From: Planctomycetaceae bacterium
GTDB lineage: Bacteria > Planctomycetota > Planctomycetia > Pirellulales > Pirellulaceae
Assembly: GCA_024642205.1 (NCBI GenBank)
Contig: JAHEBQ010000033.1
Location: 1-64,000, forward strand
Direction of reading: 5' to 3'
DNA length: 64,000 nucleotides
How positions within the stretch are numbered: position 1 is the first letter of the stretch; each line of letters starts with the position of its first letter. The position numbers and the translations under genes are program-made. Under the pieces are notes generated by a model, which ran no database searches, had not been told where the DNA came from, and was given only the letters and a program-made list of their open reading frames with translations. Positions 38,673 to 48,297 of the stretch are shown here, one piece after another.

Positions 38673-39369
38673 GCTCTCGTTCGCGATGAAAAACAGGTCT
38701 TGATTTGGCCCTCCGGGGTCGAGAGATTCATCGGCAGCATAACTTCGGTGGCTGGTGCGGTTACCTGTTTTGCGGCAATTCGGAGACACCTATCGATACG
38801 ATTTCTTAATGCTTGCGAATCCAGTGCCTGGCGCGCTTGCCAGGAATAGTGCGTCAGGGAGTCGTGCCGCCTGGCAAGCAAACCGTGATCGATTCACCCG
38901 TGTTCAGTTTCAGCCAAGAATAGGGTTGGTCGTATGGGACGAAGCTGCGAGCCGTTGCGTTTTCTTGATCAACGGGACTCGTGACCTTATCCCCTGCCCA
39001 AAACAACAAATCCTGACGCAACGCCAGCTTGAAAATTCGCAGATATCTTGACGATAAAATCAGAATAACACCCTGCCTCCTTCATGTGGCTGGCTCCGTC
39101 CAAATAAGATGCATTCATGCGTGGGGTTTGACGGCGAACGACGGCACCTGCAATCGGGTGTCGTGCGTTCTTGGCATTTACCAATGGTTAATTCTAGTAA
39201 TGATTACACTTATTCCTTTTGCCCAGTCTTGCGTCTTTTGTATCGCAATTGTCGGCTCTAAATCGAACAGGATCCCTGCGGCTGCAACGGATCACAATGC
39301 GCGTCGCCTTGATTGTGAACCGGATGGCAACGGAAATTTGATGCTGGACACCAGCGAAACTCAGAACTC
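38673..39369. other. Long intergenic stretch with one inverted repeat
   Basis: Gap of 697 bases. It holds a perfect 10-bp inverted repeat, GCTTGCCAGG (38835-38844) and CCTGGCAAGC (38870-38879), with a 25-base loop and no T-run. Open frames on the plus strand, including one reaching the AEC transporter start, show no family similarity. Confidence 0.5.
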
Positions 39370-40326
39370 ATGAGTTTTTTTGACATTCTGATTCAAATAT
39401 TGCCCGTTTTTCTACTGGTTGCCGTCGGCTACGCGACGCGAATGTTGGGTGTGCTATCTGACGACGCCGAGAATAGTATCCTGCGCTTGATCGTTAATGT
39501 GCTCTACCCGTGCTTCATCCTTGCGAAAATTCCTGGAAATGAAAGCTTGCAACATTATTCGGTCGTCGCGGTTGCATTGGCAGCCGGTTTTCTGCTGACC
39601 CTTGCGGGGCTGATTGTCTCTCGATTTGTCGGTTTGGGTTTCAGGATCTCGAAAAAGGACGGCCTGAATACTTTTTGCGTTTCAACAGCAGTCCAGAACT
39701 ATGGCTTTGTTCCAATCCCCTTGATCATGGCTTTGTTCGGTGATATCGCCGATGAAACACTGGGTGTCCTCTTCGTCCATAATCTGGGGCTTGAATTTGC
39801 GCTCTGGACGGTCGGAATCATCATAATCAGCGGAACGATCGCCGGCGCCACCAGACGCCTGATCAACGGGCCGACGATCGCGATCCTTGCGGGACTGATT
39901 TTGAACTTCAGCGGACTTTATGTCTTCATTCCTGATTTTGCGAATAAAGCGATCGGCGACCTCGGTAACTGCTCAATTCCCATCAGTCTCGTTTTGGTTG
40001 GCGCGGCGTTGGCAAGCGTTATCGAAAGTCATCGATGGAAAACCGATTGGAAAATCGTCTCCGGTGCCTTGTTGATTCGGTTTCTAATCATGCCGCTCGT
40101 GTTTTTGGGGGGTGCAAGCGCCGTCTCATTTTCACCGGAACTGAAACGAGTCTTGATTGTCGAGTCGGCAATGCCTGCGGCCATTTTCCCGATCGTATTG
40201 GCGAAGTATTTTGGTGGCAAGCCAGGCGTTGCTGTTCAGGTATGCATCGCGACATCGGTGGCGAGCCTGGTGATGACGCCCCTGTTGCTGACGTTCGGCC
40301 TCAGATGGTTCGGCATTTCCAATTGA
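39370..40326 (+). CDS. AEC (auxin efflux carrier) family transporter
   Basis: Inner-membrane secondary transporter of 318 residues with about ten hydrophobic spans. The start MSFFDILIQILPVFLLVAVGY and the first repeat with LIVNVLYPCFILAKI are typical of bacterial AEC proteins, and the crossover region in the second half (ESAMPAAIFPIVLAKYFGG) matches the family's conserved segment. Bacterial members export organic acids such as malate, or other small anions; the substrate here is unknown. It is convergent with carA, 98 bases apart. Confidence 0.88.
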   Translation: MSFFDILIQILPVFLLVAVGYATRMLGVLSDDAENSILRLIVNVLYPCFILAKIPGNESLQHYSVVAVALAAGFLLTLAGLIVSRFVGLGFRISKKDGLNTFCVSTAVQNYGFVPIPLIMALFGDIADETLGVLFVHNLGLEFALWTVGIIIISGTIAGATRRLINGPTIAILAGLILNFSGLYVFIPDFANKAIGDLGNCSIPISLVLVGAALASVIESHRWKTDWKIVSGALLIRFLIMPLVFLGGASAVSFSPELKRVLIVESAMPAAIFPIVLAKYFGGKPGVAVQVCIATSVASLVMTPLLLTFGLRWFGISN

Positions 40327-40424
40327 GCCAAAACTTGGCCGTTATCGACGAGGCCCCACGACGCCTGCGCCGAACCAATTGCCGGTTTCCAAGCACGACT
40401 TGTCCACGCGGATGCTTGATATGG

Positions 40425-41642
40425 TCAAGCGATAACCCGGTTTGAATCGATCATTTCTCGAAATTGTACGAACAGGTATTGGCTGTCGTGTGGTCCAGCC
40501 GAGGCTTCCGGGTGGTATTGAACGCTGAATGCCGGATATTGTCGGTGCTTTAGACCAGCGATTGTATCGTCGTTCAGATTGACGTGCGTGATTTCCAGGC
40601 AATCCGGTAAGTCCTGCCGTGAAACAACAAAGCCATGGTTCTGAGACGTGATTTCCACTTTACCGGTGGAAACGTCGAGTACGGGCTGGTTGGCTCCCCG
40701 ATGTCCAAATTTCATTTTCGTGGTCGAGCCACCGCAGGCCAGGGCAAACAGTTGATGGCCAAGGCAAATTCCAAACAGCGGTGCTTTTCCAATCAACTTG
40801 CCAATGGTTTCAATTGCATATTCCAATGGTTCCGGATCGCCAGGCCCATTGGAAAGAAAGATGCCGTCGGGTTCCAGCGCCAGAATTTCATCGGCCGTCG
40901 CGGTCCCCGGCAAAACGGTGACCCGGCAGCCCTGGTTGAATAGGTGCCTGGCGATATTCCATTTCATGCCGAAATCAAGCGCCACCACATGCGGAGCGTC
41001 TTCGGCCAACCCGACGGGCGTTGGGGCATTGGTCCGCGCGTCCCACCACTTGCTCAAATGGGATTCCCAATTAACGGGTTGATCCGGCAGCACTTCGCTG
41101 ACCAGATCGCGTCCAACCAGTCCAGGACTGTTTCGAGCCATGTCAATCAGCTTCGCGTCATTGAGTTCCTCGGTGGAGATGACTCCTTTTAGCGCCCCGA
41201 GGCTGCGGATTTTTCGAACGAGCGATCGAGTGTCGATATCGGAGATCCCGACAATGTTGTGCCTTTCCAGATAATCCTGGAGGGTCGAGGAGGACCGGAA
41301 ATTGCTGGCAACGCGGCTTACGCTTCGAATAATAAACCCCGACAGATGGGGGTTACTGCTTTCCACGTCCTCTTCGTTGACACCATAGTTACCCATCTCT
41401 GGATAGGTCATCGTAATGATTTGGCCTCGGTAACTAGGATCGGTCAAAATCTCTTGATACCCGGTCATCGAAGTGTTGAAAACGACTTCGCCAAGACAGG
41501 TCCCGCGGGAACCGAACGAAAAACCGGAAAAAACTGTTCCGTCTTCCAAGGCCAGTTTGGCTGGCTGACGGTCAGAAAATGGTTGTTTGGCGGGGGCTTG
41601 GGGATCTGTAACGTCTTGTAGGGGTGATCCGTCGGAGATCAT
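40425..41642 (-). CDS. carA: Carbamoyl-phosphate synthase small subunit
   Basis: Glutaminase subunit supplying ammonia for carbamoyl phosphate in arginine and pyrimidine synthesis. The 405-residue product has the CarA N-terminal domain (ALEDGTVFSGFSFGSRG, NTSMTGYQEILTDPSY) and a class I amidotransferase domain with the nucleophile Cys in GICLGHQ and the His and Glu in VQYHPEA. A GGAG ribosome site precedes the ATG. It carries a short polar N-terminal extension of about 28 residues. carB is not nearby, so the two subunit genes are unlinked, at least within this window. Confidence 0.95.
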   Translation of the reverse strand: MISDGSPLQDVTDPQAPAKQPFSDRQPAKLALEDGTVFSGFSFGSRGTCLGEVVFNTSMTGYQEILTDPSYRGQIITMTYPEMGNYGVNEEDVESSNPHLSGFIIRSVSRVASNFRSSSTLQDYLERHNIVGISDIDTRSLVRKIRSLGALKGVISTEELNDAKLIDMARNSPGLVGRDLVSEVLPDQPVNWESHLSKWWDARTNAPTPVGLAEDAPHVVALDFGMKWNIARHLFNQGCRVTVLPGTATADEILALEPDGIFLSNGPGDPEPLEYAIETIGKLIGKAPLFGICLGHQLFALACGGSTTKMKFGHRGANQPVLDVSTGKVEITSQNHGFVVSRQDLPDCLEITHVNLNDDTIAGLKHRQYPAFSVQYHPEASAGPHDSQYLFVQFREMIDSNRVIA

Positions 41643-41759
41643 TCAATGCTCCACAGCTGTTAATTGAATCTAAACGCAAGCTTAAGCGAACAATGTACCA
41701 ATTTAGGGACCGACTTTACCAGTTGTAACAGATTAGGCGGCGAAATTTCTTTTTTGCGC

Positions 41760-41887
41760 GAAATCGCTCAGTTGCAGTCGATATCAATATTGGCTGTGGG
41801 TCTCCGATCTTGGGATTACTTCCATTGTCGGACAGCCAATTTTAGAGGAGTTTCAGTAGCGGCGAGCTGAAACTCCTCGTTTTTTTT
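41760..41887 (+). ncRNA. Candidate small RNA ending in strong terminator
   Basis: The plus strand between carA and lexA (both on the minus strand) ends in a textbook terminator but has no supported gene ahead of it. Just before the terminator a second hairpin can form: GGCTGT (41792-41797) with ACAGCC (41832-41837), stacked on CCGA with TCGG. The 5' end is not known; 41760 is only an approximate bound. A short open frame in this span runs into the terminator and is not a plausible gene. The RNA family is not one I recognise. Confidence 0.4.
41845..41887 (+). terminator. Intrinsic terminator, perfect 12-bp stem plus eight T
   Basis: Arms GAGGAGTTTCAG (41845-41856) and CTGAAACTCCTC (41867-41878) pair perfectly around a 10-base loop and are followed by G and eight T residues. 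On the minus strand there is no T-run, so it acts only for plus-strand transcription, where no protein gene precedes it. Confidence 0.85.
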
Positions 41888-42121
41888 GCGCTGAGCGAAT
41901 CAACGCCCCGCTTGTGGTCGGCTCGGCCTTCTCTCTGTAACCTTCATTCAGGCCAAATGACGTCGTGATTGAGCGCTCGTGGTCGTTCCCGATCGGACAA
42001 TGATCTGTTGCCCATAAACGGACTCCGAAGTTACCGTTATTGGAGTGAGCGGTTCTGAGCCGGCCATCGTCTTGTTTCGACACTTTCCTGTTGAGCATCT
42101 TTTTTCGGGTCTGATTCCAAG

Positions 42122-42727
42122 CTACCGATTCAAGTTTCGAATCACCCCAATGACGACACCGATTACTTTTGCGTCTCGCGAGTAGATTGGTTTCATCTCT
42201 TTATTCGCGGGCTGAAGTCGCACCCGATTTTTTTCAGGAAACCAATACTTGAGGGTCGCATCCCCTTCGGACGTCCGGGCGACGACAATGTCGCCCTTTG
42301 AAGCCGTGCTGCGACGTTTGACGACCACATAGTCCCCCGAGGCAATTTGCGCGTCAATCATTGAATCCCCGTCGACTTCCAGAACATAGGTCCCTTTTTT
42401 GGGCCACATGGTTGCGACATCAATGCGTTCACTTTGCTCGATGGCTTCCATCAGAGCCCCTGCTGCGACGCGACCGATCAAAGGAAATCCGTTGAGTTCC
42501 TCGTTAACTTCATCCGTTAACACAATTGAGCGCGAGCGATTACTGGTGCGTGTAATCAAGCCCTTTTTTTGAAGTGCTGTTAAATGGCAGATGACTCCGT
42601 TGGGCGAGCGAAACCCCATTTCTTCGGCGATTTCGCGAATGGTTGGTCCATAGCCTCGCTCCTGGATTTTGGTTCGAATGAAGTCGAAAATCGTCTGTTG
42701 GCGCTTCGTGAGTTTGTCTTGCAACAT
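42122..42727 (-). CDS. lexA: LexA SOS repressor
   Basis: Self-cleaving repressor of the SOS response, 201 residues. The N-terminal winged helix (MLQDKLTKRQQTIFDFIRT, then PTIREIAEEMGFRSPNGVICHL) binds DNA. The cleavage site is Ala89-Gly90 in GRVAAGALM, with catalytic Ser122 (GDSMID) and Lys137 (VVVKRRS) for RecA-stimulated autoproteolysis. ATG 42727 has AGGAGA upstream; the longer frame to 42955 has no similarity. A promoter with a dyad over its -10 region lies 35-60 bases upstream and may be self-regulated. Confidence 0.95.
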   Translation of the reverse strand: MLQDKLTKRQQTIFDFIRTKIQERGYGPTIREIAEEMGFRSPNGVICHLTALQKKGLITRTSNRSRSIVLTDEVNEELNGFPLIGRVAAGALMEAIEQSERIDVATMWPKKGTYVLEVDGDSMIDAQIASGDYVVVKRRSTASKGDIVVARTSEGDATLKYWFPEKNRVRLQPANKEMKPIYSRDAKVIGVVIGVIRNLNR

Positions 42728-42761
42728 TGCGTCTCTCCTGAATCTGGTTGGGATTTTCCAG

Positions 42762-42788
42762 TTTATACATTTGTGCACTAGATCGCAA
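42762..42788 (-). promoter_or_regulatory. Candidate lexA promoter with overlapping dyad
   Basis: On the minus strand TTGCGA (complement of 42783-42788) and TATAAA (complement of 42762-42767) are 15 bases apart, about 35 bases before the lexA ATG. A partial dyad, TGCACA-AA-TGTATA read on the minus strand (42764-42777), covers the -10 region. It could be the LexA operator, since lexA genes are usually self-repressed, but it matches no operator consensus I can name. Confidence 0.45.
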
Positions 42789-43359
42789 CCGAGCACCACG
42801 TTTTTTTCAGCTCCGCCTGGGAAATTGGCCAGTTCATGTAGAAATGCGTGGTTCCCGCGAAGTCGGTCTGGACCCAAACTGCGCCGCGACTGGTCACCAA
42901 CGAAAAAAAGCGACAGGAAGCAGAACAACCTCCCTACGGGGTGTGATACCCGCAATCGAAAGGCGTACTTTTTCCAGGTGAGTTCTCAATTTCTGGTGGT
43001 TTCTGGATTACCCAGACTTCCAATCGTACCGAACACGATGAGTTGGGAAGACTAACCGGCTTTATGCGATTACTTTGGCAGAATTCAATCCGTCAAATCA
43101 TGGTTTCTGCTGGTTGGTCGACATGAGGGAATCTTGGACTGGCCCAACTTCCTCGGGTGTTTTGAGTTGTCCATGTGGCATTTACGAATTGGGATGGTGT
43201 TGTAACAATCAATGCCTGAATTCAAGGGCCCGAGTGATTGCCATATTTTGAGTTTCTCAATAACATCTGAGAAATTAAGAGTGGGGTGACTTGGCACCAA
43301 AAGATCGCGCTGTTGCTAAACCTTCGAGCAAATCGGTTTAGGGGATGGCGTGTTTTTTT

Positions 43360-43385
43360 AGGGAAATCCCTGTGAAAAATTTCAC
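43360..43385. promoter_or_regulatory. Two adjoining palindromes upstream of nqrA
   Basis: AGGGAAATCCCT (43360-43371) and GTGAAAAATTTCAC (43372-43385) sit back to back about 83 bases before the nqrA start. Each has 5-6 base arms around two A residues. They could be operators for the Nqr operon; no regulator can be named. Confidence 0.35.
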
Positions 43386-43467
43386 GATGTCGGTTGAGAA
43401 CAACGGATTAGTGTAGCCAGGCGAAAACGCGACCTGGATTGGCTAACACGCTTTTAAAGCAAGACAC

Positions 43468-44811
43468 ATGGTTTATCATTTCAAAGAGGGACTCGACCTG
43501 CCGATTTCCGGCAAGCCCATTCAGGACATCCATCCAGGAATGGATTTCACAAAATTGGCTTTGTTGGGTGACGACTATGTCGGCATGCGTCCGACGATGT
43601 TGGTGAATGAAGGTGATCGGGTCAAATTGGGTCAACCGCTGTTTTCCGACAAGAAAACGGAAGGCGTAATTTTTACCTCGCCGGGGTGCGGGACGGTCAC
43701 AGCGATCAATCGTGGAGCGAAACGCAAATTTGAATCAATCGAAATTGACCTTTCGGGTGACGAAGAAGCGACGTTTCAGACGTTTGCGGACCTGGCCAGC
43801 ATAGACCGTCAAACGATCGAAGACCAACTGGTCAAGTCGGGAATGTGGCAATCGTTTCGAACACGTCCGTTCAGTCGCACTCCGGCGTTGGGTAGTGAGC
43901 CGCATTCAATATTTGTAACGGCGACAGATACCAATCCGTTGGCTGCCGAACCTGAGTTGATTATCTCGGCCAACTCGGATTTGTTTGTGAGCGGCTTGCA
44001 GATCATCAGTCGGTTGACGTTGGGCAAAACATACGTCTGTACGCGGGACGATTCTCGGGTGCCTGGCAGCCAGATTCCAGATGTCGTGTTTGAGCAATTT
44101 CAAGGGCCTCATCCAGCCGGACTTCCGGGGACACACATTCATTTTCTGGATCCAGTCAGCCAAACAAAAACCGTCTGGCAAATCGGTTACCAGGATGTGA
44201 TTGCGATCGGCCACCTGTTTACAACCGGCCGAATCATGACCGAGCGAGTGGTGTCGATCGCTGGCCCGCAAGTTGAGAAGCCGGGACTTTACAAGGTCCG
44301 TCTGGGAGCTTGTCTTGACGAGGCGATCACGGTGGCCGGACCGAAATTGGCCAATTCCCGGGTTGTTTCCGGTTCGGTTCTGTCGGGGCGAAAATCGGTC
44401 CCGACGAAAAATTACCTTGGTCGGTTCCACAATCAAATCTCCGTGCTCGAGGAAGGGACTCATCGCGAGTTTCTGGGTTGGCAAAAACCGGGATTTGACA
44501 AGTTTTCAGTTACCAGGATATACGGAGGGTCATGGCTCAAAGGAAAGCTGTTTCCGCTCACGACCAGCACTGGGGGGAGTAAGCGAGCGATGGTGCCCGT
44601 CGGGACTTACGAACGGGTGATGCCGCTGGACTTGTTGCCGACGCAGTTGTTACGGGCCCTGCTCAACGGAGACACGGAAGAATCACAACTGCTTGGTGCT
44701 TTGGAACTGGACGAAGAAGATCTCGCGCTGTGCACGTTCGTTTGTCCCGGCAAATACGAATACGGTCCGATTTTGCGTAAGAACCTGACCCTTATCGAGA
44801 AAGAGGGATAA
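43468..44811 (+). CDS. nqrA: Na+-NQR subunit A
   Basis: Peripheral cytosolic-face subunit of the Na+-translocating NADH:quinone oxidoreductase, linked to ubiquinone binding. The 447-residue product matches NqrA length and has the barrel-sandwich-like N-terminus ([13 protein letters not shown]), the [21 protein letters not shown] segment and a C-terminal [19 protein letters not shown] region typical of NqrA and RnfC-like proteins. It is the first gene of nqrABCDEF and ends seven bases before nqrB. Confidence 0.95.
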   Translation: MVYHFKEGLDLPISGKPIQDIHPGMDFTKLALLGDDYVGMRPTMLVNEGDRVKLGQPLFSDKKTEGVIFTSPGCGTVTAINRGAKRKFESIEIDLSGDEEATFQTFADLASIDRQTIEDQLVKSGMWQSFRTRPFSRTPALGSEPHSIFVTATDTNPLAAEPELIISANSDLFVSGLQIISRLTLGKTYVCTRDDSRVPGSQIPDVVFEQFQGPHPAGLPGTHIHFLDPVSQTKTVWQIGYQDVIAIGHLFTTGRIMTERVVSIAGPQVEKPGLYKVRLGACLDEAITVAGPKLANSRVVSGSVLSGRKSVPTKNYLGRFHNQISVLEEGTHREFLGWQKPGFDKFSVTRIYGGSWLKGKLFPLTTSTGGSKRAMVPVGTYERVMPLDLLPTQLLRALLNGDTEESQLLGALELDEEDLALCTFVCPGKYEYGPILRKNLTLIEKEG

Positions 44812-44818
44812 GCGCACG

Positions 44819-46114
44819 ATGTTGAGAAATCTACTGGACAAAATCGAACCGATGTTCGAAAAAGGCGGACGGTTCGAAAAGCTCTACCCGCTTTACGAAG
44901 CCAATGATACGTTTCTGTATACTCCGGGTGAAGTGACCGACGGTCAAACGCACGTGCGCGACGCGATTGATCTCAAGCGGATGATGAGCATGGTCATCGT
45001 GGCCTTGATTCCTTGCATCCTGATGGCGATGTACAATACGGGCTATCAAGCGCAGAAGCTGATTGCCGAGGGTCAGGCGGTTGTACCGACCAGTGAAACC
45101 CTGTTTGGTGCGATCTGGAGCGGAACCTGGCGGTACGATGTGCTGCAGTGGTTCGGCGTGATGAATGAAAGCCTGGTTTGTTCGAATCCTGGATCATTCC
45201 TTAGTCTCGGCAGCATGCCGGGTTGCATTCTGTGGGGGGCGTTGTATTTCCTCCCGGTTTATCTGGTTTGCATGGTGGTCGGCGGCCACTGCGAATTGAT
45301 TTTCAGTGTCATTCGCAAGCACGAAATCAACGAGGGATTCCTGGTTACCGGGATGCTGTTTCCTTTGACGCTCCCTCCGACCATCCCCCTTTGGCAAGTT
45401 GCAGTCGGGATCATTTTCGGCGTGGTGGTTGGCAAGGAGATTTTCGGTGGAACGGGCCGAAATTTCCTCAATCCGGCTTTGACAGCCAGGGCCTTCCTGT
45501 ATTTTGCTTACCCCACCAAAATCAGCGGCGATGCCGTTTGGACAGCGGTCGATGGTTACTCCGGAGCGACGGTGCTCGGAAAAATTGCTCAACCAGGCGC
45601 CGAAGCGATGAGTGCCACGGTTGTGGGCATGAAATTGACGTGGTGGGATTTCTTTATTGGAAATGTACACGGTTCGATGGGTGAGACGTCGGCGCTGTGC
45701 TGCCTGTTAGGTGCCATCTTTTTGATCATGACTCGGATTGGATCATGGAGAATCATGGCGGGAGTGTTGGGCGGAATGACGGCATTTTCATTCCTGCTGT
45801 ACGTGTTGCCAACGACGGAAGTCTGGGGTCAGGGTTCACATATCCTGCCATGGTGGCACTTGGTCATTGGCGGGTTTGCTTTCGGAACCGTATTCATGGC
45901 GACGGACCCTGTCTCGGCTTCGATGACAGATACCGGCAAGTGGATTTATGGTGCTCTGATTGGGTTCATGACGGTGCTGGTTCGATCGATCAATCCGGCA
46001 TTCCCGGAGGGTATCATGCTGGCGATCTTGTTCGGAAACGTGTTCGCACCGTTCATCGACTGGTGCGTAATCCAGGCCAACATCAAGAGGAGGGCCGCAC
46101 GCTATGCAGCCTAA
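44819..46114 (+). CDS. nqrB: Na+-NQR subunit B (FMN-binding)
   Basis: Membrane subunit of Na+-NQR, 431 residues, about ten spans, carrying covalent FMN and riboflavin and part of the Na+ path. The flavinylation motif [10 protein letters not shown] (Asp245 to about Gly254) places the phosphoester-bound FMN on Thr251. The N-terminus has the [22 protein letters not shown] stretch common to NqrB and RnfD. It overlaps nqrC by 11 bases. Confidence 0.96.
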   Translation: MLRNLLDKIEPMFEKGGRFEKLYPLYEANDTFLYTPGEVTDGQTHVRDAIDLKRMMSMVIVALIPCILMAMYNTGYQAQKLIAEGQAVVPTSETLFGAIWSGTWRYDVLQWFGVMNESLVCSNPGSFLSLGSMPGCILWGALYFLPVYLVCMVVGGHCELIFSVIRKHEINEGFLVTGMLFPLTLPPTIPLWQVAVGIIFGVVVGKEIFGGTGRNFLNPALTARAFLYFAYPTKISGDAVWTAVDGYSGATVLGKIAQPGAEAMSATVVGMKLTWWDFFIGNVHGSMGETSALCCLLGAIFLIMTRIGSWRIMAGVLGGMTAFSFLLYVLPTTEVWGQGSHILPWWHLVIGGFAFGTVFMATDPVSASMTDTGKWIYGALIGFMTVLVRSINPAFPEGIMLAILFGNVFAPFIDWCVIQANIKRRAARYAA

Positions 46115-46988
46115 CAAAGACTCACTATCCAACACCTTGATTGTCGCGACCGTGCTGTGCCTGGTTTGTGCATTGGTGGTTTCGGCTGCTGCCGTGGTCC
46201 TGAAACCATACCAGAGCAAGAATGCTCAGCTGGACCGAATCAAGAACATCCTTGGCGTGACGGGATTTACCCAGGAGGACATCAAAGCAGCAGGGGGCGT
46301 CGAGCCATTGTTCGCGGAGCGATTCGATGTGCAAATTGTCGATTTGCGGAGTGGCAAGGAGGCGGCTGAACAATGCAAGGTCGCCGTGGAAAAGGCCCGG
46401 GATCGTTCAATTGGAGATATCCATTCCGAATACGACCAGTTGTGGGCTTCGAAGACGCCGCCCGCCAAGGGGCTGAGCGTGGAGCTGGCCAAGAAAGAAG
46501 ATCCTTGTGGTATCAAGAAGCGGGAGATCTATTCCCAGGTCTTCGTGCTTAAAAACAAAGCCGGAGAAGTTGAACGGTATGTGTTTCCGGTTCGAGGCAA
46601 CGGGTTGTGGTCGCTGATGCAGGGGTACCTTGCGGTCGAGCCGGATTTTCAGACGGTTGCCGGCCTGACGTTCTATCAACAAGGCGAAACACCCGGTTTG
46701 GGCGGCGAAGTTGAAAACAAACAATGGAAGAAGAAGTGGCTGAAAAAACAAATCTACGATGCTCAGGGTGACGTTGCCCTGAAGGTCATCAAGGGCGATC
46801 AAACCAAGAACCCGAATGGCGTCGACGCACTTTCCGGAGCGACGATTACGTCAAACGGTGTTTCCAGCATGCTTGATTTCTGGATGGGCAAAAACGGGTT
46901 CGGACCGTATATCCAGCTTAAGAAATCGGGATCGCTCGATAAATCAAACGATCAAGCGTCGACCTTCGGAGGCAGTCATGGCCAGTAA
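46104..46988 (+). CDS. nqrC: Na+-NQR subunit C (FMN-binding)
   Basis: Periplasm-facing FMN protein of Na+-NQR, 294 residues. One N-terminal span (about 10-33) is followed by the FMN-binding domain; SGATITS at residues 244-250 places the covalent FMN on Thr247. It is longer than the roughly 256 residues usual for the family, mainly in the region after the anchor (about 85-135). Its start overlaps nqrB and its end overlaps nqrD by 11 bases, so translation is tightly coupled. Confidence 0.96.
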   Translation: MQPNKDSLSNTLIVATVLCLVCALVVSAAAVVLKPYQSKNAQLDRIKNILGVTGFTQEDIKAAGGVEPLFAERFDVQIVDLRSGKEAAEQCKVAVEKARDRSIGDIHSEYDQLWASKTPPAKGLSVELAKKEDPCGIKKREIYSQVFVLKNKAGEVERYVFPVRGNGLWSLMQGYLAVEPDFQTVAGLTFYQQGETPGLGGEVENKQWKKKWLKKQIYDAQGDVALKVIKGDQTKNPNGVDALSGATITSNGVSSMLDFWMGKNGFGPYIQLKKSGSLDKSNDQASTFGGSHGQ

Positions 46989-47622
46989 ATCATCGGTAAA
47001 AGAGCTGATTCTCGATCCGGTCTTCAACAATAATCCCATCGCGCTTCAGATCCTGGGGATTTGTTCAGCGCTCGCAGTCACGACGAAACTTTCAACCTCC
47101 TTGACCATGTCAATCGCCGTGCTGGCGGTGACGGCTTGCTCGAGCGCGGCAGTGGCGTTGATTAGGGATCGAATTCCCAGCAGTATCCGCATCATCGTGC
47201 AGATGACGATCATTGCGTCATTCGTGATTCTGGTCGACCAGATTCTCAAGGCATTCGCGTTTCAATTGAGCAAAGAGCTTTCCGTGTTCGTTGGCTTGAT
47301 CATCACCAACTGCATCGTCATGGGACGGGCGGAGGGATTCGCGATGAAAAATACGGCGAGCGACAGTTTCTGGGACGGGGTCGGAAACGGACTGGGTTAT
47401 AGCTTGATTCTGATGGTGGTCGGTTTCTTTCGCGAGTTGTTTGGCAGCGGTACGTTATTCGGCATCACGGTTTTGCCAAAAAAAGAAATCATCGATGGCG
47501 TCAGCCAAGGCTGGTATGAGCCCAACGGGTTGTTGCTGCTTTCACCCAGTGCGTTTTTTATAATTGGAATTTTTATCTGGGTCTTGCGAACCTGGAAGCC
47601 TGATCAGGTGGAGGAAGCATAA
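46978..47622 (+). CDS. nqrD: Na+-NQR subunit D
   Basis: Six-span membrane subunit of Na+-NQR, 214 residues. The [20 protein letters not shown] start and the [11 protein letters not shown] span, with [15 protein letters not shown] further on, match NqrD and RnfE. Those segments carry the conserved cysteines thought to bind the intramembrane iron centre with NqrE. The ATG at 46978 lies inside the end of nqrC; the long upstream frame is only the nqrC shadow. It ends two bases before nqrE. Confidence 0.95.
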   Translation: MASKSSVKELILDPVFNNNPIALQILGICSALAVTTKLSTSLTMSIAVLAVTACSSAAVALIRDRIPSSIRIIVQMTIIASFVILVDQILKAFAFQLSKELSVFVGLIITNCIVMGRAEGFAMKNTASDSFWDGVGNGLGYSLILMVVGFFRELFGSGTLFGITVLPKKEIIDGVSQGWYEPNGLLLLSPSAFFIIGIFIWVLRTWKPDQVEEA

Positions 47623-47624
47623 CG

Positions 47625-48215
47625 ATGACCGACTTGATTGAGTTGTTTTTGCGGTCGGCGTTTGTCGACAACCTCGCCTTGGCGTACTTCCTGGGGATGT
47701 GCACGTTTCTGGCGGTTTCCAAAAACGTCAAGACCGCGATGGGACTTGGTGTTGCCGTAATCGTAGTTCAGGCGATTACGGTTCCGATTAACCAGTTGAT
47801 TTTGAACCTGGTTTTGAAAGAGGGTGCCTATTTTCTGAAGGCCGACCTCGAATTTCTGAGCCTGATCTGCTTTATTGGCGTGATCGCTGCAATGGTTCAA
47901 ATCCTGGAGATGTTTCTCGATAAGTTCTTCCCGGCTCTGTACAACACCCTGGGCATTTTTCTGCCGCTGATCACCGTGAACTGCGCGATTCTTGGTGGCA
48001 CGTTGTTCATGCAGCAACGTGAATACAGTTTTCCGGAAAGCTGCGTGTTTGGTGTGGGGAGCGGGTTTGGTTGGGCGCTGGCGATTGTCGCCCTGGCCGG
48101 AATTCGGGAGAAACTCAAATACAGTGATATTCCGCACGGCCTTCGAGGGCTGGGGATTACCTTTATTATTGTGGGCCTGATGGCGCTTGGATTTCAAGCC
48201 TTCCTGGGAATTTGA
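47625..48215 (+). CDS. nqrE: Na+-NQR subunit E
   Basis: Six-span membrane subunit, 196 residues, related to NqrD in inverted topology. [25 protein letters not shown] and [14 protein letters not shown] are the conserved half-helix segments whose Cys residues, with those of NqrD, hold the iron centre. The length is normal. It is followed by an 82-base gap before nqrF. Confidence 0.95.
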   Translation: MTDLIELFLRSAFVDNLALAYFLGMCTFLAVSKNVKTAMGLGVAVIVVQAITVPINQLILNLVLKEGAYFLKADLEFLSLICFIGVIAAMVQILEMFLDKFFPALYNTLGIFLPLITVNCAILGGTLFMQQREYSFPESCVFGVGSGFGWALAIVALAGIREKLKYSDIPHGLRGLGITFIIVGLMALGFQAFLGI

Positions 48216-48297
48216 TCGGGTGGTTTTGTCGACGTGTTGTGTGGATTTTTGAACCACCAACAGCTTGCTTTTCAACTTCAAATATTGAACTGTTGCC

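Larger units (their letters stand above)
42728..43467. other. Long intergenic stretch between divergent lexA and nqrA
   Basis: About 740 bases with the lexA promoter candidate at one end and two adjacent palindromes (43360-43385) near the nqrA end. I see no supported gene in the middle. Confidence 0.55.

Noticed and set aside
38835..38879. Ten-base inverted repeat in an intergenic gap
   Set aside because: No T-run and a 25-base loop; too little evidence for a terminator or operator.
39029..39373. Plus-strand open frame overlapping the AEC transporter start
   Set aside because: Low coding character, no ribosome site, and it overlaps a well-supported gene.
41664..41870. Open frame starting at TTG before the terminator
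   Set aside because: It runs into the terminator stem and has no ribosome site, so an RNA gene is more likely.
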